From: Candidatus Pantoea haifensis
GTDB lineage: Bacteria; Pseudomonadota; Gammaproteobacteria; Enterobacterales; Enterobacteriaceae
Direction: 5' to 3'
Assembly: GCA_018842655.1 (NCBI GenBank)
Contig: JAGTWN010000004.1
Location: 248,001 to 312,000 of the forward strand
DNA length: 64,000 nt
Shown here: piece after piece, positions 18,147 through 30,126 of the stretch
Numbering within the stretch: the stretch's first letter is position 1
How the letters are laid out: each line of letters begins with the position of its first letter
Translations under genes and position numbers: made by a program
Notes under the pieces: generated by a model
Database searches by the model: none
The model's input: only the letters and a program-made list of their open reading frames with translations
What the model was told of the DNA's origin: nothing

Positions 18147-19265
18147 TTAAACACTTTTAGATAACATTTTTCGGTGAGTATGGATCGACATGACGATGCC
18201 GAACCCTGCCATAAGCACGATAAGCGCAGAGCCGCCATAACTGACCAGCGGCAACGGTACGCCAACCACCGGTAAGATACCACTAACCATGCCAATGTTA
18301 ACGAAAACATAAACGAATAAAATCAGCATTAAACCACCGGCCATCACGCGTCCAAATGTGGTTTGCGCACGCGCCGCCACGATTAAACCGCGCATGATCA
18401 GCAGCAGATAAAGCACTAATAAAATCAGCACGCCGACCAGTCCCAGCTCTTCCGCCAGTACGGCGAAAATAAAATCGGTGTGGCGCTCGGGCAGAAACTC
18501 CAGCTGTGACTGGGTGCCTTGTAACCAGCCTTTACCGCGCAGACCGCCAGAGCCAATAGCGATTTTAGACTGAATGATGTGGTAACCGGCACCAAGCGGG
18601 TCGCTTTCGGGATCGAGCAGCATCATTACCCGATCACGCTGATAATCGTGCATCAGGAAGAACCAGAGAATCGGGATAAACGCTGCAACCAGGACGACCA
18701 CCACGCCGATCAATTTCCAGCTCATGCCAGAAAGGAACAGCACAAACAGGCCAGATGCCGCCACCAAAATTGAGGTGCCCAGGTCAGGCTGCGCCGCCAC
18801 TAACAGCGTAGGTACAAAGATCAGAATCAACGCAATGCCGGTATTTTTCAGCGTTGGCGGACAGACGTCACGGTTGATAAAGCGTGCCACCATCAGCGGC
18901 ACGGCAATTTTGGCAATTTCCGACGGCTGAAAGCGCACCACGCCTAAATCGAGCCAACGCTGCGCGCCTTTACTGATTTGACCAAAGGCATCGACTGCAA
19001 TCAGCAAAATGACGCAAATAATGTAGAGATAGGGCGCCCAGCCTTCGTAAACGCGGGGCGGGACTTGCGCCATGACAATCATGATCACCAGACCCATCAC
19101 AATCTGGCCGATTTTACGCTCCATCATGCCAGGATCCTGGCCGCTGGCGCTCCAGATAACGATGGCGCTGTAGGTCAGCAAACCTAAAATGACCAGCATA
19201 AACAGCGGATCGATATGGATGCGCATCCAGATCGATCTTTTCTGCGGGCTATCGTTCATGGACAT
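18147..19265 (-). CDS. mrdB: Peptidoglycan glycosyltransferase RodA (MrdB)
   Basis: This SEDS-family polymerase works with PBP2 for cell elongation. About ten membrane helices are seen, with the conserved motifs [60 protein letters not shown] and [16 protein letters not shown]. Length 372. The start lies 2 bases after the mrdA stop, so translation is coupled. Confidence 0.97.
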   Translation of the reverse strand: MSMNDSPQKRSIWMRIHIDPLFMLVILGLLTYSAIVIWSASGQDPGMMERKIGQIVMGLVIMIVMAQVPPRVYEGWAPYLYIICVILLIAVDAFGQISKGAQRWLDLGVVRFQPSEIAKIAVPLMVARFINRDVCPPTLKNTGIALILIFVPTLLVAAQPDLGTSILVAASGLFVLFLSGMSWKLIGVVVVLVAAFIPILWFFLMHDYQRDRVMMLLDPESDPLGAGYHIIQSKIAIGSGGLRGKGWLQGTQSQLEFLPERHTDFIFAVLAEELGLVGVLILLVLYLLLIMRGLIVAARAQTTFGRVMAGGLMLILFVYVFVNIGMVSGILPVVGVPLPLVSYGGSALIVLMAGFGIVMSIHTHRKMLSKSV

Positions 19266-19267
19266 GT

Positions 19268-21172
19268 TTATTCACCTTCGTAGCCGGGCGGTGTTGGCGC
19301 AGCGTCCGGCAGGACAGTATTGTTATCGCCTAACATAATGTGATCCAAAATCTGACGCATCACGGTGCCGACTGCTGGTCCCGCGCCACCGTTTTCTAAA
19401 ATTATCGTGACGGCAACACGTGGTTTATCGTAAGGCGCAAAAGCCGTCATCAGCTTGTGGTCGCGTAAGCGTTCGGCAATTTTGTGAGCGTTATAGGTTT
19501 CGTTTTCTTTCAGGCCAAACACCTGCGCGGTGCCTGATTTGGCCGCTATTTTGTAAGGGGCATCGGCAAAGCTTTTGTGTGCCGTACCATTGGCGCGATT
19601 CGCTACGCCATACATGCCGTCTTTAGCGATTTCCCAGTAACCAGAATGAATATCACCAATCGGTTCGCCCGGCGGCTGGCGCCATGGGATGATACTGCGT
19701 CCTTCACGAGTAGCGCGCAGCATGTGCGGCACTTTGACCACACCGTCGTTAATCAGGATCATCAACGCTTTGTTCATCTGCAACGGCGTGGCTGTCCAGT
19801 AACCCTGACCAATACCGACCGGAATGGTGTCACCCTGATACCAGGGCTTTTTGAATCGCTTCATTTTCCACTCGCGTGTTGGCATATTGCCCGCACTCTC
19901 CTGCGGCAGGTCAATCCCGGTGCGGTGTCCGTAACCAAATTTATTCATCCACTCAGACAGGCGATCAATGCCCATGTCATAAGCGACCTGATAAAAGAAG
20001 GTATCCGCAGACTCTTCCAGCGATTTGGTGACGTTGAGACGACCATGGCCCCATTTTTTCCAGTCACGGTAACGTTTTTCCGAGCCGGGTAACTGCCACC
20101 AGCCGGGATCGAACAGGCTGGTATTACGGTTGATCACACCCGCGCTCAGGGCAGAAACCGCCACATAAGGTTTTACAGTGGAGGCGGGCGGATAAGAGGC
20201 CTGGATGGCGCGGTTGTAGAGCGGGCGATTTTCGTCGTTTAACAGCCCACGGTAATCTTTACTGGAGATACCATCGACAAATAAATTCGGGTCATAGCTG
20301 GGCGTTGACACCATTGCCAGAATTTCGCCAGTACGGGGATCGCTGACCACGACCGCAGCACGGCTGCCCGCCAGCAGCGTTTCGATATATTGCTGTAGCT
20401 TGAGATCGATGGTGAGGTAAATATCACGTCCCGCCTGCGGCGACTGCTCGTGCAACTGGCGGATCACGCGGCCCCGGTTGTTAACCTCAACCTCTTCATA
20501 ACCGGTTTTGCCATGCAGAACATCTTCGTAATAGTTCTCTATGCCTAACTTACCAATATCATGCGTAGCGGCGTAGTTCGGCCATTTTCCCTCTTTATCG
20601 AGGCGTGCGACGTCACGATCGTTGATTTTTGAAACATAACCAACCACATGCGTCAGCGTCTGACCATAGGGATAATAACGACGCTGATAGCCTTTTACCT
20701 CAACACCGGGGAAGCGATATTGATTAACGGCAAAGCGCGCAACCTGCACATCGTTCAGGCCGGTTTTAACCGGAATAGAGGTAAAGCGGCGCGAGCGTTT
20801 ACGCTCTTTTTCAAAGGCATCAAGATCTTCGTCAGTGAGATCGAGCACCGGGCGGAGATTTTGTAATGTCTGCTTCAGATCATCGACCTTTTCCGGCACT
20901 AACTCCGCCTGATAAATGGTGCGGTTAAGCGCCAGCGGCGTGCCGCTGCGGTCATAGATAATGCCGCGGCTGGGGGCGACCGGCACCAGTTTGATGCGGT
21001 TTTCGTTGGATCGGGTACTGTAATCGTCGAAACGTAAAATCTGCAGGTGGTAAAGATTGACCACCAGCACGGAGGAGAGTAATAAAATGCCGACGAAAGC
21101 GATCAACGCCCGGCGGACAAAAAGTTTCTGTTCGGCGCTATAATCGCGAAAGGCGTTGCTTTGTAATTTCAT
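19268..21172 (-). CDS. mrdA: Penicillin-binding protein 2 (MrdA)
   Basis: This class B monofunctional transpeptidase is needed for rod shape. One N-terminal membrane helix spans about residues 23-42. The pedestal domain follows, then the transpeptidase domain with SxxK at S331-K334 (PPASTVKP), SAD within [10 protein letters not shown] and KSGTAQV. Length 634, close to E. coli's 633. It lies between rlmH and mrdB on the same strand. Confidence 0.97.
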   Translation of the reverse strand: MKLQSNAFRDYSAEQKLFVRRALIAFVGILLLSSVLVVNLYHLQILRFDDYSTRSNENRIKLVPVAPSRGIIYDRSGTPLALNRTIYQAELVPEKVDDLKQTLQNLRPVLDLTDEDLDAFEKERKRSRRFTSIPVKTGLNDVQVARFAVNQYRFPGVEVKGYQRRYYPYGQTLTHVVGYVSKINDRDVARLDKEGKWPNYAATHDIGKLGIENYYEDVLHGKTGYEEVEVNNRGRVIRQLHEQSPQAGRDIYLTIDLKLQQYIETLLAGSRAAVVVSDPRTGEILAMVSTPSYDPNLFVDGISSKDYRGLLNDENRPLYNRAIQASYPPASTVKPYVAVSALSAGVINRNTSLFDPGWWQLPGSEKRYRDWKKWGHGRLNVTKSLEESADTFFYQVAYDMGIDRLSEWMNKFGYGHRTGIDLPQESAGNMPTREWKMKRFKKPWYQGDTIPVGIGQGYWTATPLQMNKALMILINDGVVKVPHMLRATREGRSIIPWRQPPGEPIGDIHSGYWEIAKDGMYGVANRANGTAHKSFADAPYKIAAKSGTAQVFGLKENETYNAHKIAERLRDHKLMTAFAPYDKPRVAVTIILENGGAGPAVGTVMRQILDHIMLGDNNTVLPDAAPTPPGYEGE

Positions 21173-21206
21173 CCGCTACTTGTCATGTCTGATTAGGGCT
21201 TATCGG

Positions 21207-21677
21207 TCATTCACGATGATAAGGATGATTTGCCGTAATGCTCCATGCACGATAAAGGCTCTCCGCAACCAGCACGCGCACCAGCGGATGGGGCAGCGTC
21301 AGTGCTGACAGCGACCAACTTTGCTCTGCCGCAGCTTTACAGGCGGGAGCCAGGCCTTCAGGACCGCCAATCAGCAAGCTGACATCACGGCCATCCTGCT
21401 TCCAACGCTCTAACTGCTGCGCCAGTTGTGGCGTTTCCCACGGCTGACCCGGAATATCCAGCGTGACAATGCGATTGCCTTTACCGACAGCCGCTAACAT
21501 CGCTTCACCCTCTTTTTCAAGAATGCGTTTAATGTCAGCGTTTTTTCCGCGCTTGCCCGCCTGAACCTCTGTCAGCTCAAACGGCATATCTTTAGGGAAG
21601 CGGCGCAGGTATTCCATAAATCCGGTCTGCACCCAGTCAGGCATTTTGGTGCCAACGGCAACAAGTTGCAGTTTCAC
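21207..21677 (-). CDS. rlmH: 23S rRNA (pseudouridine1915-N3)-methyltransferase
   Basis: This SPOUT-fold methyltransferase modifies pseudouridine 1915 in helix 69 of 23S rRNA. The SAM-binding trefoil knot carries [11 protein letters not shown] and [19 protein letters not shown]; the C terminus ends YHRE as in E. coli. Length is 156 residues. The start lies 3 bases after the rsfS stop. Confidence 0.97.
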   Translation of the reverse strand: MKLQLVAVGTKMPDWVQTGFMEYLRRFPKDMPFELTEVQAGKRGKNADIKRILEKEGEAMLAAVGKGNRIVTLDIPGQPWETPQLAQQLERWKQDGRDVSLLIGGPEGLAPACKAAAEQSWSLSALTLPHPLVRVLVAESLYRAWSITANHPYHRE

Positions 21678-21680
21678 CCG

Positions 21681-21998
21681 TTAGCTCCAGAGCTTTTCCA
21701 GTTCATACAACTGGCGGCTCTCTTCCTGCATCACATGCACAATGACTTCGCCGAGGTCAACAATGACCCAGTCTGCGGTGTTTTTGCCTTCAATGCCCAG
21801 CGGCATCAGGCCTGCGGCGCGGGATTCCTGCGCGACATGATCGGCAATTGACGACACATGGCGGGTTGACGTACCGGTGCAGATAATCATGCAATCAGTG
21901 ATGCTGGACTTGCCCTGCACGTCGAGTGCAACGATATCCTTGCCTTTAAGATCATCGATCTTATCAATAACGAACTCTTGGAGTGCTTTACCTTGCAA
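21681..21998 (-). CDS. rsfS: Ribosome silencing factor RsfS
   Basis: RsfS binds ribosomal protein L14 and blocks subunit joining in starvation. The 105-residue protein ([20 protein letters not shown] ... YELEKLWS) equals the E. coli length only if translation begins at the TTG at 21998, preceded by AAAGGGGAACC; the ATG at 22091 would add 31 unrelated residues. The conserved [13 protein letters not shown] and [13 protein letters not shown] blocks are present. E. coli has cobC next to this gene; it is not here. Confidence 0.94.
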   Translation of the reverse strand: MQGKALQEFVIDKIDDLKGKDIVALDVQGKSSITDCMIICTGTSTRHVSSIADHVAQESRAAGLMPLGIEGKNTADWVIVDLGEVIVHVMQEESRQLYELEKLWS

Positions 21999-22115
21999 AA
22001 GGTTCCCCTTTAAAACTGGTGATGGCGGGCCGGCTGAAAGCCCGGATAATGCACAGACAGACAGTGCTGAGATAGTGCAGCCAAAAATCAAGCGGCGCAG
22101 TATAGCATGACGAAA

Positions 22116-22760
22116 TTAGTCGCGATATAAGCCAACGCGGTTGATGTAGGCGATAACGGCAGCGGGCAGAAGCGCGTCGCAGGACAGGTTCTGGTGGAGG
22201 CGCTGGCGGATTTCCGTTGCCGATATAGTGTACAGTGGCGTATCTGCCAGCCAGATGCAACCGGCGGGTTGTTGATGCAGCTGCCGGAGATCATGCGTAA
22301 TGTGCTGATCCAGCCACTGCTGCATGGCGGGTGTTTCCATCTCCGTCGGGTAGCCTGGACGTTGACAAACCAGCAAATGACATAGCGAAAGGAGATCCTG
22401 CCAGCGATGCCATTTGGCTAACGTTAGCAGAGAATCCTGACCAATGATGAATCCCAGTGGCTGCTGTTCACCGCGTTCGGCACGCAGTGCTTCGAGCGTC
22501 GCCACGGTCCAGGATGGCGTGTCGCGCTGCAATTCGCGTGTATCGATTTCAAACAGCGGTTGTTGTTCAATTGCACAACGCAGCATATCAACACGCTGTG
22601 TGGCGCTGGCCTCTGGCTGTGGGCGATGTGGCGGCACATTGTTGGGCAGCAGCGTCACGCGCGTTAATCCTGTCTGCTGTGCCAGAGCCATTACAGGCCT
22701 TAAGTGACCAAAATGGATGGGATCGAAAGTGCCGCCGAGCAGCGCATGAAGATCAGACAT
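22116..22760 (-). CDS. nadD: Nicotinate-nucleotide adenylyltransferase
   Basis: NadD joins nicotinate mononucleotide to AMP in NAD synthesis. The nucleotidyltransferase motif [12 protein letters not shown] is at residues 9-20 and the second motif [10 protein letters not shown] is near the C terminus. The start [10 protein letters not shown] at 22760 overlaps the holA stop by 8 bases; the ATG two codons upstream is possible. Length is about 214 residues. Confidence 0.96.
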   Translation of the reverse strand: MSDLHALLGGTFDPIHFGHLRPVMALAQQTGLTRVTLLPNNVPPHRPQPEASATQRVDMLRCAIEQQPLFEIDTRELQRDTPSWTVATLEALRAERGEQQPLGFIIGQDSLLTLAKWHRWQDLLSLCHLLVCQRPGYPTEMETPAMQQWLDQHITHDLRQLHQQPAGCIWLADTPLYTISATEIRQRLHQNLSCDALLPAAVIAYINRVGLYRD

Positions 22761-23784
22761 GAGCAAAACTCGTTGGAAAAGCGCGGTTACATAGTAATAA
22801 CGTCAAGGTTTCCAGCTGAGGCCAGATGGACTGACCATAATCCTGCTTCAGGGTAAGCTCAATCTGGGCCAGCAAATGTATGGCGCGCTGCAAGCGGGCA
22901 GCATCCAGCCGTTGCAACGCTTCCGTAAACAAGGCGCGGCGATTTTGCCAGATGCGCTGTTGATCCATTAATGTTCGCAGTGGTTGCTGTGCCTGATGGC
23001 GTTGCAAATGCAGCAACGTCAGCAAATCGCGCTGTAGAGTGCGCACAACAATAACGGCTTCGCTATCCTCTTTTTCCAGCTGATGCAGGATATGCAGGGC
23101 GCGGCGGCTTTTGCCCGCCAGCAGAGCGTCTACCCAGTGAAATGGAGTAAAGTGCGCAGCATCGCTCACCGCTTCTTCAACACGTGGCAGGGTGAGTTTG
23201 TTGTCTGGCCATTGCAGCGCCAGACGCTCCAGTGCCTGTGCCAGCGCCAGCAGATTACCTTCATAGCAGTAGCACAGCAGTTGCACTGCGGCATCGTCAA
23301 TGGTGAGCTGCATCGCCTTGGCACGATTCACTACCCAGCGCGGTAGTTGCGCCTGCTCTGGTGTCTGACACGGCACTAACACACCCTGAGCAGAAAAGGC
23401 TTTGAACCAGGCACTGTTTTCCTGGGCTTTGGTCAGCTTCGCCAGGCGGCAGATCACTAAAATATCGGCATGCAGCACGCTGGCTAACCTGAGCAACTGT
23501 TCTGTCATCGCCGCATTCGGGCCATTTTCAGGAAACTGTAACGTCAGCGTCTGACGTTGAGCAAACAGGCTAAGCGACTGACAGCTGGCAAACAAACTTT
23601 CCCAGTCGGTTTGGGCATCCAGGGTAAACGCGAAATGTTCTTCAAAGCCTTGTTTTGCTGCCGTAGCGCGGATCGCATCGGCGCTTTCCTGCAACAGCAA
23701 TGGCTCGTTACCAGCTAATAAATAACAGGCGCGCAGCCCCTCACGAAGCTGCGCGCTGAGTTGTTCAGGATAAATCCTGATCAT
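22753..23784 (-). CDS. holA: DNA polymerase III subunit delta
   Basis: HolA is the clamp-opening wrench of the clamp loader. The 343-residue protein matches the E. coli delta architecture from [17 protein letters not shown], through [18 protein letters not shown], to the C-terminal collar domain. Its ATG overlaps the lptE stop by 4 bases, and its own stop overlaps nadD, so the genes are translationally coupled. Confidence 0.96.
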   Translation of the reverse strand: MIRIYPEQLSAQLREGLRACYLLAGNEPLLLQESADAIRATAAKQGFEEHFAFTLDAQTDWESLFASCQSLSLFAQRQTLTLQFPENGPNAAMTEQLLRLASVLHADILVICRLAKLTKAQENSAWFKAFSAQGVLVPCQTPEQAQLPRWVVNRAKAMQLTIDDAAVQLLCYCYEGNLLALAQALERLALQWPDNKLTLPRVEEAVSDAAHFTPFHWVDALLAGKSRRALHILHQLEKEDSEAVIVVRTLQRDLLTLLHLQRHQAQQPLRTLMDQQRIWQNRRALFTEALQRLDAARLQRAIHLLAQIELTLKQDYGQSIWPQLETLTLLLCNRAFPTSFAHV

Positions 23785-24380
23785 TGCAGACTGGTAGCAG
23801 AAGAAGAGGGCACTTCCCTGGAATCTTCACCCGGCACAGGAATGGAGGATTCAGGCAGTGTCTCTTTATTATTCAACTGCGCAGCATGCACGGTGAGCAA
23901 TTTACGCACCAGTTGCTCAGCGGCACGTTGACGCATCTCCTGGACGATCATGTCTTGCTCGGCATCTTTGGCCAACGCCGCATTCGGGTTATCAAAGAAA
24001 GAACGATAAACCGTGGTGCTGATTGGATAGATCCCTTTGCCCGGCAGCAGAACCTGCGCGGTTACCGTCATCACCAGCTGATATTCTGCTGTGGTGCCGC
24101 TGATAAAGACCGACGCCGTGTCGCGACCTTGTTGTTCACCTCCCAGACGCAGCGTTGGGATATCGGTGCGGTTTTGCTTCGTGTCTTCAACCAGATTGAC
24201 GTTGTTGAGACGCAATTGCTGACGCACCGTGCGAGCCAGCGGACCATAAGGATCGCCGGTAGTCACAATCAGCGTTTTCAGTTCAGCCGGCACCTGCGTG
24301 GTGCCGCGTGGGTGAAAACCACAGCCAGCGGTGATCAACACCGCCAGCGTGACAAACAGCCTGATAATCGGATGTCGCAC
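23781..24380 (-). CDS. lptE: LPS assembly lipoprotein LptE
   Basis: LptE plugs the LptD barrel and helps LPS reach the cell surface. The signal sequence ends with a lipobox ([11 protein letters not shown], Cys20). The core contains [20 protein letters not shown] and a C-terminal helix rich in Gln/Glu. Length 199. It follows leuS by 14 bases. Confidence 0.95.
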   Translation of the reverse strand: MRHPIIRLFVTLAVLITAGCGFHPRGTTQVPAELKTLIVTTGDPYGPLARTVRQQLRLNNVNLVEDTKQNRTDIPTLRLGGEQQGRDTASVFISGTTAEYQLVMTVTAQVLLPGKGIYPISTTVYRSFFDNPNAALAKDAEQDMIVQEMRQRAAEQLVRKLLTVHAAQLNNKETLPESSIPVPGEDSREVPSSSATSLQ

Positions 24381-24394
24381 AGTTCCTCCTGAAC

Positions 24395-26977
24395 TTAACC
24401 TACGACCAGGTTAAGCAGTTTGCCCGGTACATAAATCACTTTACGAATGGTAACGCCATCAAGGTATTTTGCTACCAAATGCTCTTGCGCAGCGCGTGCC
24501 TGTACCTGTTCCTGCGTGGCATCAGCTGCAACGGTAATCTTACCGCGCACTTTACCGTTAACCTGAACAACCACCAGCAAAGAGTCTTCAACCATAGCGG
24601 CTTCATCCGCTACCGGCCAGACGGCATTATCAATAGTGCCTTCACCGCCCAGCGTCTGCCATAAAACGTAGCAGGCGTGTGGCGTAAACGGATAGAGCAA
24701 ACGTGTTACTGCCAGCAGAGCTTCCTGCATCAGCGCACGGTCTTGCTCGCTCTCTTGTGGCGCTCGCGTCAGTTTGTTCATCAACTCCATAATGGCAGCG
24801 ATGGCGGTGTTAAAAGTCTGACGACGCCCAATATCATCCGCCACTTTGGCGATGGTTTTGTGCAGATCGCGGCGTAACGCTTTCTGGTCGTCGTTCAGTG
24901 CAGCAACATCCAGTGCTGCGGTGGCGCCTTTTTGCGTATGGTCAAATACCAGTTTCCATACGCGTTTCAGGAAGCGGTTTGCACCTTCAACGCCCGACTC
25001 CTGCCATTCCAGCGTCATGTCGGCCGGAGAAGCAAACATCATAAACAGGCGCACGGTATCAGCACCGTAACGCTCAACCATGAGCTGTGGATCGATGCCG
25101 TTGTTTTTTGACTTCGACATTTTGCTCATGCCAGCGTAAATCACCTCGCGGCCCTGATTATCGACAGCCTTGATGATGCGGCCTTTTTCATCGCGCTCAA
25201 CGGTAACGTCAACCGGTGATACCCAGTTACGTTCGCCATTCTCGCCCACAAAGTAAAACGCATCCGCTAATACCATGCCCTGGCAAAGCAGGCGTTTAGC
25301 TGGCTCATTAGAGTTAACCAGACCTGCATCACGCAACAGCTTGTGGAAGAAGCGGAAATACATCAGGTGCATAATGGCGTGTTCAATACCGCCAATGTAC
25401 TGATCGACCGGCAGCCAGTAGTTCGCTGCAGCCGGATCCAGCATGCCTTCGTTGTAGTTAGCGCAGGTATAGCGCGCGTAGTACCACGACGATTCCATAA
25501 AGGTGTCGAAAGTATCAGTTTCGCGCAGCGCCGGTTGACCGTTTACCGTGGTTTTCGCCCACTCAGGATCAGCTTTGATCGGGCTGGTGATGCCATCCAT
25601 AACGACATCTTCCGGCAGGATAACCGGCAGTTGATCTTCTGGCGTTGGCATCACAGTGCCATCTTCCAGCGTAACCATGGGAATCGGCGCACCCCAGTAA
25701 CGCTGACGCGACACGCCCCAGTCACGCAAGCGATAATTGACTTTACGCACGCCCACGCCTTTCGCGGCCAGCGCATCGGCAATCGCATTGAAGCCTGCGA
25801 CATGATCGAGACCGGTAAAGTCGCCTGAATTATACAGCATACCTTTGTCAGTCATCGCGGCGGCGCTTACGTCTGGCTCGCTACCGTCAAGGTTCAGGAC
25901 AACAGGTTTGATGGACAGATCATATTTAGTCGCAAATTCCCAGTCACGCTGATCGTGCGCCGGAACCGCCATTACTGCACCCGTGCCGTACTCCATCAGG
26001 ACGAAGTTTGCTACCCATACCGGAACAGGTTCGCCGGTTAAAGGATGGATAGCAAACAGGCCAGTGGCCATGCCTTTCTTCTCCATTGTCGCCATATCGG
26101 CTTCGGCAACTTTGGTATTGCGGCACTCAGCGATAAAGTCTGCCAGCGCAGGGTTATTCACTGACGCCTGGGTCGCCAGCGGATGGCCCGCTGCTACAGC
26201 CACATAGGTGGCACCCATAAAGGTGTCTGGACGAGTGGTATACACCGTCAGTTTTTCTTCGCTGTGGGCAACATCAAAAGTGATTTCTACCCCTTCAGAA
26301 CGGCCGATCCAGTTACGCTGCATGGTTTTGACCTGCTCAGGCCACTCTTCCAGCGTATCTAAATCATTTAACAGTTCTTCAGCGTAGTCGGTAATTTTAA
26401 CGAACCACTGCGGGATCTCTTTGCGCTCAACTTTGGTATCACAGCGCCAGCAGCAGCCATCAATAACCTGTTCGTTTGCCAGCACGGTTTGATCGTTCGG
26501 ACACCAGTTAACGGCTGAGGTTTTTTTATAAACCAGGCCTTTTTCGTACAGTTTGGTGAAGAACCACTGCTCCCAGCGATAATATTCTGGCTGACAGGTC
26601 GCCAGTTCGCGGCTCCAGTCATAACCAAAGCCCAGCAGCTTCAGCTGGTTCTTCATGTAGGCGATGTTGTCGTAAGTCCATGGCGCAGGTGCGGTATTAT
26701 TTTTTACCGCAGCACCTTCAGCAGGCAGACCAAACGCATCCCAGCCAATCGGCTGCAGGACATTTTTGCCGAGCATACGCTGATAACGCGCGATTACGTC
26801 GCCGATGGTGTAGTTACGAACGTGGCCCATATGAAGGCGACCAGAAGGATAGGGCAACATGGAGAGGCAATAATATTTTTCTTTACCTTCCTGCTCAGTC
26901 ACTTTAAACGTTTCGTTTTCATCCCAGTGTTGCTGCACGCGGGATTCAATCTCTTCCGGGCGGTATTGCTCTTGCAT
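24395..26977 (-). CDS. leuS: Leucine--tRNA ligase
   Basis: A class I aminoacyl-tRNA synthetase of 860 residues, the E. coli length. The HIGH motif is HMGH at residues 49-52, [12 protein letters not shown] is the second catalytic loop, and the editing (CP1) domain carries [20 protein letters not shown]. It begins the long minus-strand operon running to rlmH and probably mrdAB. Confidence 0.98.
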   Translation of the reverse strand: MQEQYRPEEIESRVQQHWDENETFKVTEQEGKEKYYCLSMLPYPSGRLHMGHVRNYTIGDVIARYQRMLGKNVLQPIGWDAFGLPAEGAAVKNNTAPAPWTYDNIAYMKNQLKLLGFGYDWSRELATCQPEYYRWEQWFFTKLYEKGLVYKKTSAVNWCPNDQTVLANEQVIDGCCWRCDTKVERKEIPQWFVKITDYAEELLNDLDTLEEWPEQVKTMQRNWIGRSEGVEITFDVAHSEEKLTVYTTRPDTFMGATYVAVAAGHPLATQASVNNPALADFIAECRNTKVAEADMATMEKKGMATGLFAIHPLTGEPVPVWVANFVLMEYGTGAVMAVPAHDQRDWEFATKYDLSIKPVVLNLDGSEPDVSAAAMTDKGMLYNSGDFTGLDHVAGFNAIADALAAKGVGVRKVNYRLRDWGVSRQRYWGAPIPMVTLEDGTVMPTPEDQLPVILPEDVVMDGITSPIKADPEWAKTTVNGQPALRETDTFDTFMESSWYYARYTCANYNEGMLDPAAANYWLPVDQYIGGIEHAIMHLMYFRFFHKLLRDAGLVNSNEPAKRLLCQGMVLADAFYFVGENGERNWVSPVDVTVERDEKGRIIKAVDNQGREVIYAGMSKMSKSKNNGIDPQLMVERYGADTVRLFMMFASPADMTLEWQESGVEGANRFLKRVWKLVFDHTQKGATAALDVAALNDDQKALRRDLHKTIAKVADDIGRRQTFNTAIAAIMELMNKLTRAPQESEQDRALMQEALLAVTRLLYPFTPHACYVLWQTLGGEGTIDNAVWPVADEAAMVEDSLLVVVQVNGKVRGKITVAADATQEQVQARAAQEHLVAKYLDGVTIRKVIYVPGKLLNLVVG

Positions 26978-27199
26978 GGCTGCCTGTGGTCCTTAATGAA
27001 TGACACTTTGCTTACTTTAAGATCCGCATAGCATACCCATAAGGCCGCGTATCAACAACACTTCCCACTTTAGCGGGTGTGATTTCTGTTTCAAACACCT
27101 GAGCCTTCACCCTTTTGTAATTCACTGTACAGACGACACGGCAAATATGACAAAACAGCTAAACTTAGTGCAGGCATTGCGTGAAGAAAGGAGAATAAA

Positions 27200-27682
27200 A
27201 TGAACAAAGTGGCTCAGGAATATCGCGAGTCGTTAGCGGTTTTAACCGAGCGCCTTCGTCATGGCGATCGGGATATTGATACATTAGTTGCACAGCGACG
27301 CAGCCAGCTGCTGGCGAACAGCACTCTCACGCCGGGTGAAATCGAGCAGGCGTTAACCTCTGTACGTCGCGATCTGGGAGAGTTTGCCCGCAGCTATGCA
27401 GAGGTTGAGCAACCGTTGGGTGATTCGGTGTTTATGCGCATCATTCGCGAAAGCGTCTGGAAAGAGCTGGCAGACATTACCGATAAAAGCCAGCTGGAGT
27501 GGCGTGAAGTCTTTCAGGATCTCCACCATCACGGTGTGTATCAAAGTGGGGAAGTGGTGGGGCTGGGCAATCTGGTGTGTGAGAAGTGTCAGTTTACCCG
27601 TGCCATTTATACCCCTGAAACCCTGTCGCGCTGTCCCGAATGTGGTCACGACCAGTTCCAGCGTCAGCCGTTTGAACCTTAA
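27200..27682 (+). CDS. ybeL: Zinc ribbon-containing protein YbeL (DUF1451)
   Basis: A 160-residue protein of unknown function conserved next to leuS. The N-terminal two-thirds are helical and charged; the C terminus carries a zinc ribbon ([20 protein letters not shown] followed by PECGHDQF). AGGAG precedes the start. It is transcribed divergently from leuS and converges on gltL. Confidence 0.94.
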   Translation: MNKVAQEYRESLAVLTERLRHGDRDIDTLVAQRRSQLLANSTLTPGEIEQALTSVRRDLGEFARSYAEVEQPLGDSVFMRIIRESVWKELADITDKSQLEWREVFQDLHHHGVYQSGEVVGLGNLVCEKCQFTRAIYTPETLSRCPECGHDQFQRQPFEP

Positions 27683-27688
27683 ATAAAC

Positions 27689-27712
27689 GGGCGGGCATGA
27701 TTGCCCGCCATC
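27689..27712. terminator. Bidirectional hairpin between ybeL and gltL
   Basis: GGCGGGCA (27690-27697) pairs with TGCCCGCC (27702-27709) around a 4-base loop, between convergent stops. On the minus strand CGTTTATTT follows. Confidence 0.72.
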
Positions 27713-27717
27713 TTTGA

Positions 27718-28442
27718 TTAATGCAGGATTTTAGCGAGAAAATCTTTTGCACGATCGGATTGCGGATTATCAAAGAAGTCATCTTTTTGCGATCTTCAAT
27801 AATCTTGCCTTCATCCATAAAGATCACGCGGTTCGCCACTTTACGGGCAAAGCCCATTTCGTGCGTTACCACCATCATCGTCATACCTTCTTGTGCCAGT
27901 TCAACCATCACATCCAGCACTTCATTAATCATTTCCGGGTCCAGCGCCGAAGTAGGTTCATCAAACAGCATGGCGATGGGATCCATACAGAGCGCGCGCG
28001 CTATGGCGACGCGCTGCTGCTGACCGCCAGAAAGCTGGCCAGGAAATTTCTGCGCATGGGCAGAAAGCCCTACGCGATTCAGCAGTTTTAGTCCTTTATC
28101 ATGCGCTGCCGCTTTGTCACGTTTCAGGACCTTCACTTGCGCCAGCACCAGATTATCGATAATGCTGAGGTGGGGAAAAAGTTCGAAGTGCTGAAACACC
28201 ATGCCCACTTTGCTGCGCAACTGCGCCAGATTGGTTTTTTTGTTATTCACTTCGGTGCCGTTGACCGTAATGCTGCCCTGTTGAACAGGTTCCAGACCAT
28301 TGACGGTTTTAATCAGCGTTGATTTACCCGAGCCAGAAGGTCCGCATACGACAACAACCTCACCGGTTTTGACTTCGGTTGAGCAGTCGGTCAGCACCTG
28401 AAAGTGACCATACCACTTAGAAACGTTTTTCAGGTTAATCAT
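27718..28442 (-). CDS. gltL: Glutamate/aspartate ABC transporter ATPase GltL (frameshifted)
   Basis: The nucleotide-binding subunit of GltIJKL. Walker [12 protein letters not shown]-loop [13 protein letters not shown], signature [15 protein letters not shown], Walker [15 protein letters not shown] and switch VVTHEMGFA are intact. Near the end, the T5 run at 27784-27788 (A5 in coding sense) throws the frame off; a sixth A gives [20 protein letters not shown] and a stop at 27718-27720, making about 241 residues, the E. coli length. The shifted frame would instead run through ybeL. Last gene of the operon. Confidence 0.93.
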
Positions 28443-29120
28443 TTAAACTGTCCTTTTTCTTTTTAGATAGCTGACTAACAGCGATGCGCTCAGGCTGATG
28501 ATGAAATAAACCAGGCCGGCAAACAAAATCATTTCAACCTGCGTACCGTCACGCTCACCAATCGTCGATGCCGTGCGGAAGAAATCAGCAAGGCTCAAGA
28601 CATACACCAGCGAGGTATCCTGAAACAGCACGATACCTTGCGTCAGCAACAGCGGCACCATGGCGCGAAATGCCTGCGGCAGGATAACCAGTTTCATCGA
28701 CTGCCACTGTGTCATCCCTAATGCCAACGCGGCATTTGCCTGCCCGCGAGAAATACTGATGATCCCGGCGCGAATGATTTCTGAATAGTAAGCTGCTTCA
28801 AACAGCGAGAACGCCACCATTGCCGAAATCAGGCGAATATCGGTTTTCGGGGAAATGCCAAGCACTTGCTGCAAGAAGCTCGGCACTACCAGATAGAACC
28901 ACAGCAGCACCATGACCAGCGGCACAGAGCGAAACAGATTGACGTACAGTCTGGCAAACCAGCTAATTGCTTTGAAACTTGAAAGACGCATTACTGCCAG
29001 TAGCGTGCCCCAGATAATGCCGAAGACAACTGCCGTGACGGTGATTTTCAGGGTGATCACCAGACCGTTCAACAGATAGGGCAGGCTGGGAGGAATTGAA
29101 CTCCAGTCAAACTCGTACAT
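28443..29120 (-). CDS. gltK: Glutamate/aspartate ABC transporter permease GltK
   Basis: One of two membrane subunits of the Glt importer, 225 residues. Five membrane spans and the ATPase-coupling [20 protein letters not shown] loop are clear. The start overlaps the last base of gltJ, and the stop is adjacent to the gltL start. Confidence 0.96.
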   Translation of the reverse strand: MYEFDWSSIPPSLPYLLNGLVITLKITVTAVVFGIIWGTLLAVMRLSSFKAISWFARLYVNLFRSVPLVMVLLWFYLVVPSFLQQVLGISPKTDIRLISAMVAFSLFEAAYYSEIIRAGIISISRGQANAALALGMTQWQSMKLVILPQAFRAMVPLLLTQGIVLFQDTSLVYVLSLADFFRTASTIGERDGTQVEMILFAGLVYFIISLSASLLVSYLKRKRTV

Positions 29121-29860
29121 TATTTTCCTCCCACATTGCCCGGCAGGCGTACTTTGCGTTCAACCAGGCTCATGATCAGCATGATCACCAGGTTTATGGC
29201 GATATAGGCCAGGGTAATGGCGGTAAATGATTCATAGGCGTGGGCTGAGTAGTCGAGCAGTTTGCCCGCCTGCGCAGCCATATCGACCAGGCCGATAGTG
29301 GAGGCAATGGCTGAGTTTTTTACCAGGTTAAGCATTTCTGATGTCATTGGCGGGACAATCACGCGATACGCATTCGGCAACAACACATAGCGGTAGGTTT
29401 GCGGCAGGGTTAAACCCATCGCCAGACCTGCATTTTTTTGTCCGGTTGGCAGAGACTGAATAGCTGCGCGCACTTGTTCACACACGCGGGCAGCGGTGAA
29501 CAGGCCAAGGCAAATCACAGAGGCAGTAAAAAACTGAATGTCAGGATCCAGTTCCGCTTTGAACCACATCCCCAAATCTTCGCCCACCAGTTCTGGCGCA
29601 ACCAGATACCAAAAGAAGAACTGGACGATAAGCGGAATGTTACGAAACAGCTCCACGTAGCAGGTGCCAATAGTCGCCAGCAGGCGGTTAGGCACGGTAC
29701 GCAGAATGCCAAAAAGTGAACCTACACAGAAGGCGATAATCCAGGCACAACAGGAGACAGCAATCGTCACCTGAAAACCGGACCACAGCCAGCCAAGATA
29801 GGTCGTGTTACCGAACGGGGCCTGTTCAAGAAAAATGCCCCAGTTCCAATCGATACCCAT
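29120..29860 (-). CDS. gltJ: Glutamate/aspartate ABC transporter permease GltJ
   Basis: The partner membrane subunit, 246 residues as in E. coli. The start [20 protein letters not shown] at 29860 matches E. coli GltJ; a 25-residue in-frame extension to 29935 runs back through the intergenic regulatory region and is rejected. The coupling loop reads [20 protein letters not shown]. Confidence 0.96.
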   Translation of the reverse strand: MGIDWNWGIFLEQAPFGNTTYLGWLWSGFQVTIAVSCCAWIIAFCVGSLFGILRTVPNRLLATIGTCYVELFRNIPLIVQFFFWYLVAPELVGEDLGMWFKAELDPDIQFFTASVICLGLFTAARVCEQVRAAIQSLPTGQKNAGLAMGLTLPQTYRYVLLPNAYRVIVPPMTSEMLNLVKNSAIASTIGLVDMAAQAGKLLDYSAHAYESFTAITLAYIAINLVIMLIMSLVERKVRLPGNVGGK

Positions 29861-29873
29861 AACGAGCTCCGGT

Positions 29874-30126
29874 AAAAAAGGGTAGCTTTCCCCTTCATAA
29901 TTCAAGCCGCAGATGCGTTGGCTGCGCTGACTCACCTCAGCTATTTACTGAAGATCTGCGCCTTTGCCGCCTTACTGCCACCCAAATTATGTTGGGTAAT
30001 CGCTACCCTGAAGATTGATGAACGGCATTTTGCTGCCCGTCTCAGGGGAACGACCTGAGCGGGCTGTCTGTCCGCGCCGCGGTTTCAACAATCGAGAAGG
30101 CAGCCTGGCTGCCCTTGTTATCGTTG
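29874..30126 (-). ncRNA. SroC-like region in the gltI-gltJ gap
   Basis: In E. coli and Salmonella the sRNA SroC, a sponge for GcvB, is processed from the gltI-gltJ interval. Here the gap is 266 bases, far longer than the other gaps in this operon. It holds a hairpin just after the gltI stop (30097-30116), a strong interrupted hairpin at 30035-30064 (GCCCG-CTCAGG / CCTGAG-CGGGC), and near its end a short stem AAGGG/CCCTT followed by six U at 29874-29879, just ahead of gltJ. I did not align it with SroC base by base; assignment rests on position, length and structure. Confidence 0.45.

Noticed and set aside
18137-18310. N-terminal extension of RlpA
   Set aside because: It overlaps the 3' end of mrdB, and the lipoprotein signal starts at 18136.
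27594-27717. GltL C-terminal extension through ybeL
   Set aside because: Product of a homopolymer frameshift; the restored frame stops at 27718-27720.
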